The notes beneath the pieces were generated by a model. That model made no database searches. It had not been told where the DNA came from and worked only from the letters and a program-made list of their open reading frames with translations. A stretch of 35,131 bases of DNA from Parabacteroides sp. (GTDB lineage: Bacteria; Bacteroidota; Bacteroidia; Bacteroidales; Tannerellaceae), in the NCBI GenBank assembly GCA_020026285.1, contig JAHHQS010000023.1, forward strand, positions 1 through 35,131, given 5' to 3'. Shown piece by piece: positions 33,422 to 35,131 of the stretch. Each line of letters begins with the position of its first letter. Within the stretch, counting starts at the first letter, position 1. The translations under genes and the position numbers were made by a program.

Positions 33422-34036
33422 ATGAATGGTATCAGTAATTTGATTTTTGACTTTGGAGGAGTTTTGATTAACCTAAATCGTGCTGCAAGTAGAGAAGCTT
33501 TTGAGAAACTTGGTATTTATAATATACATGAGAAAGCAGTCGATGATTTCAGACAAAAGGATTTATTCCGCCAATTTGAGTCTGGTAATATTTCGGCAGC
33601 AGCGTTTCGGGCTAATATGCGTCGGTTGTCCGATCAGGATTTGACTGACCAGCAGATTGATGACGCCTGGATTTCTATACTGGCAGATATTCCTGATTAT
33701 AAATTAGATTGTTTATTGGAACTTCGCAAGCAATACAATATATTGTTGCTGAGTAATACGAACAGTATTCATTGGTTATGGTCTGAGAAAAACAGATTTT
33801 CTTACAAGGGACATGAAGTTGATGATTTTTTTGATCGAATCTATTTGTCTTATGAGTTGCATATGCAAAAGCCGGATGTTGAGATTTTTAAGTATGTGAT
33901 AGAAGATTCAATGTTGAATGCAGAGGAAACATTCTTCATAGATGATTCGGAAATGAATTGTAAAGCAGCCGAAACATTGGGAATAAAATCATATTGTTGT
34001 CCGGCAGGATCGGATTGGACTTTTCTTTTCAAATAA
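33422..34036 (+). CDS. HAD-IA phosphatase, YihX-like
   Basis: A 204-aa haloacid-dehalogenase-superfamily phosphatase. Motif I is D10-FGGVL; the second Asp of DxD is Gly, as in YihX and related subfamily members. Motif II is LLLSNTNS, the motif III Lys lies in MQKPDVEIF, and motif IV is FFIDDSEMN. A helical cap lies between motifs I and II. YihX acts on alpha-glucose 1-phosphate; whether this protein does is unknown. It is a single gene with a 180-nt upstream region in which I see no clean promoter consensus, and a terminator follows. Confidence 0.88.
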   Translation: MNGISNLIFDFGGVLINLNRAASREAFEKLGIYNIHEKAVDDFRQKDLFRQFESGNISAAAFRANMRRLSDQDLTDQQIDDAWISILADIPDYKLDCLLELRKQYNILLLSNTNSIHWLWSEKNRFSYKGHEVDDFFDRIYLSYELHMQKPDVEIFKYVIEDSMLNAEETFFIDDSEMNCKAAETLGIKSYCCPAGSDWTFLFK

Positions 34037-34042
34037 ATATGA

Positions 34043-34085
34043 ATGCCAGTAAATACAATCGTAAACGTATTACTGGCATATTTTT
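34043..34085 (+). terminator. Intrinsic terminator after YihX-like gene
   Basis: ATGCCAGTA(A)ATAC (34043-34056) pairs with GTATTACTGGCAT (34067-34079) with a one-base bulge, followed by a T-rich run. It lies between convergent genes. Confidence 0.8.
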
Positions 34086-34106
34086 ATTTAGAATAATTCT
34101 GTATGT

Positions 34107-34748
34107 TTATTGCCAGGATAGATAATCCTCGAAAGAAAGACCTTTAAAGTCTGGAATCACTGTATAAACCTTATCTTTTAAATCTTCTTCAGTATTAGTC
34201 GTGCTCAAGCCAACCACTTTAGTTCCGGCATTGGTGGCTGAACAGATTCCTGCAAAGGAGTCTTCGAAAACGATACAATCGGCTGGAGCCTTTCCCAGAT
34301 CTTTAGCTGCTAATAAATAACACATTGGATCCGGTTTCCCTTTTTTGATTCTTTCTGCAGAAACCACCGTGTCGAATAAACCTTCGATACCCATTACTTT
34401 AAAAGCTCTGATAAGCTTTTTATCGTCAGAACTGGTAACTAAACCGATTTTAACCCCGTGATTTTTTAATAATCGGACAAATTCTAATGCTCCATCAACA
34501 GGAGGAAAAGGCATTGCCCCTTCAAATTCATCGGATTCACGTTGAATCTGTTGTTGTTCTTCAATAGGTCTGTCAGAAAAATACTTTTTCATAACATTCT
34601 TCATTGTCGTTCCTTTGATGACAGAAGCAAATTGTGGTATACCTGTATTATAACGTTCTCCAGCTTCATTCCAGAAATCGTCGTATAAAGGTTCTGTATT
34701 AACGAGTACTCCGTCGAAATCGAATAATGCAGCTTTTAATTCTTTCAT
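34107..34748 (-). CDS. HAD phosphatase, beta-phosphoglucomutase-like
   Basis: A 213-aa HAD-superfamily enzyme with the canonical D-x-D-G-V motif I (D10, D12 in FDFDGVLVNTEPLY), a helical cap, motif II VTSSDD, the Lys of motif III in KKGKPDP, and motif IV FEDSFAGI. This arrangement is that of beta-phosphoglucomutase and related sugar-phosphate phosphatases, so it acts on a small phosphorylated sugar; the exact substrate is unknown. It lies downstream of mdh on the same strand but is separated from it by a terminator. Confidence 0.88.
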   Translation of the reverse strand: MKELKAALFDFDGVLVNTEPLYDDFWNEAGERYNTGIPQFASVIKGTTMKNVMKKYFSDRPIEEQQQIQRESDEFEGAMPFPPVDGALEFVRLLKNHGVKIGLVTSSDDKKLIRAFKVMGIEGLFDTVVSAERIKKGKPDPMCYLLAAKDLGKAPADCIVFEDSFAGICSATNAGTKVVGLSTTNTEEDLKDKVYTVIPDFKGLSFEDYLSWQ

Positions 34749-34770
34749 TACTATGTGTAGGGATTAATAG

Positions 34771-34814
34771 AAAAGGGTAACTCAATAGAAATAGATCTAT
34801 AGAGTCACCCTTTT
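34771..34814 (-). terminator. Terminator after malate dehydrogenase gene
   Basis: A 19-bp imperfect inverted repeat, 34771-34789 with 34796-34814, with two mismatches. AAAA/TTTT ends make it usable in both directions; it lies 22 nt after the mdh stop. Confidence 0.75.
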
Positions 34815-34836
34815 ATGCTTAAATCAGAAAATCTGA

Positions 34837-35131
34837 TTATTTAATATTTGGATTTAATTTGTTCCATTCAGAAACTGCAGGAAGAACACCCATAGCGATT
34901 ACTTCGTCACGCAAAGCACATAAGTGTTGGTAGCTCTTATCCAAAGCAGCTTGTTCTTCAGCTGTACCATTCAATTCAGCGCAATGGCAACCTTCAGCAT
35001 CAATTGAAGTTTCCCAAGCCATCATGATATGATCATATTTAGCATTTGAAATATAAGTACCAGCTGGCCAACGGAATGCTTTACCACCCATAGCTGCAGC
35101 AATCATTTCGATAGAAACGTATGATGGGCTC
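34837..35131 (-). CDS. mdh: Malate dehydrogenase, C-terminal part (cut by window edge)
   Basis: The reading frame is open to the right edge, so this is the 3' end of a gene that begins outside. The visible 97 residues include PSYVSIEMIAAAMGGKAFRWPAG, HIMMAWETSID and SYQHLCALRDEVIAMGVLPAV, which match my memory of the C-terminus of NAD-dependent malate dehydrogenase from Bacteroides and Parabacteroides. The enzyme interconverts malate and oxaloacetate in the cytoplasm, in these anaerobes mainly on the reductive branch to fumarate and succinate. The active-site part is not in the window, so the call rests on the C-terminal similarity. Confidence 0.75.
   Translation of the reverse strand, partial: SPSYVSIEMIAAAMGGKAFRWPAGTYISNAKYDHIMMAWETSIDAEGCHCAELNGTAEEQAALDKSYQHLCALRDEVIAMGVLPAVSEWNKLNPNIK

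Overview
This window is ordinary chromosomal DNA from a low-GC Bacteroidales bacterium. A Parabacteroides- or Dysgonomonas-like gut or oral organism is my inference, and the genus is not settled. The evidence is: promoters of the Bacteroidota type (TAnnTTTG at -7) just upstream of many starts; A-rich leaders with almost no Shine-Dalgarno sequences; SPII lipoproteins; and families typical of the order, such as DUF4827, an OmpP1-like porin, a Nudix-type sugar regulator and GH123. I see no rRNA, tRNA, CRISPR array, insertion sequence, prophage or SusC/SusD pair. Genes lie in short operons separated by clear intrinsic terminators.

Left part (1-7.6 kb): a leftward FlK-like hotdog thioesterase and a leftward metallo-beta-lactamase-fold hydrolase; then, rightward, a Nudix hydrolase, an M13 lipoprotein metallopeptidase, a Tyr/Gly/Trp- and Ser/Arg-rich exported low-complexity protein with an unusually strong Shine-Dalgarno, and an OmpP1/FadL-type outer-membrane protein.

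Middle part (7.7-18.9 kb): an ECF-like sigma factor followed by an unknown 60-62 aa protein; rpe; a short ComEC whose first codons contain an intrinsic-terminator hairpin; nrnA (DHH/DHHA1); a DUF4827 lipoprotein and a phosphoglucosamine/phosphomannomutase; a 1087-aa tricorn-like S41 protease; and a GH43-CBM6-like secreted glycosidase.

Right part (18.9-35.1 kb): a leftward four-module CoA-disulfide-reductase/rhodanese/TusA/DsrE sulfur-transfer fusion; a 757-nt gene-free stretch holding a possible small RNA; a Nudix-like XylR regulator with xylulokinase (but no xylose isomerase); a TlpA-like thioredoxin lipoprotein; a GH123 lipoprotein; a leftward folC-MFS-PHP group; a divergent TSCPD-domain protein; a leftward pair encoding a 2-hydroxyacid-dehydrogenase-like protein with altered catalytic residues and an aspartate dehydrogenase; two HAD phosphatases; and the 3' part of malate dehydrogenase cut by the window edge.

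I did not find a clear new multi-gene system. The points most worth a second look are the terminator inside comEC, the minimal ComEC itself, the dehydrogenase pair, the small protein behind the sigma factor, the candidate small RNA before xylR, and a perfect 12-bp inverted repeat upstream of the GH43 gene with a third partial copy elsewhere.
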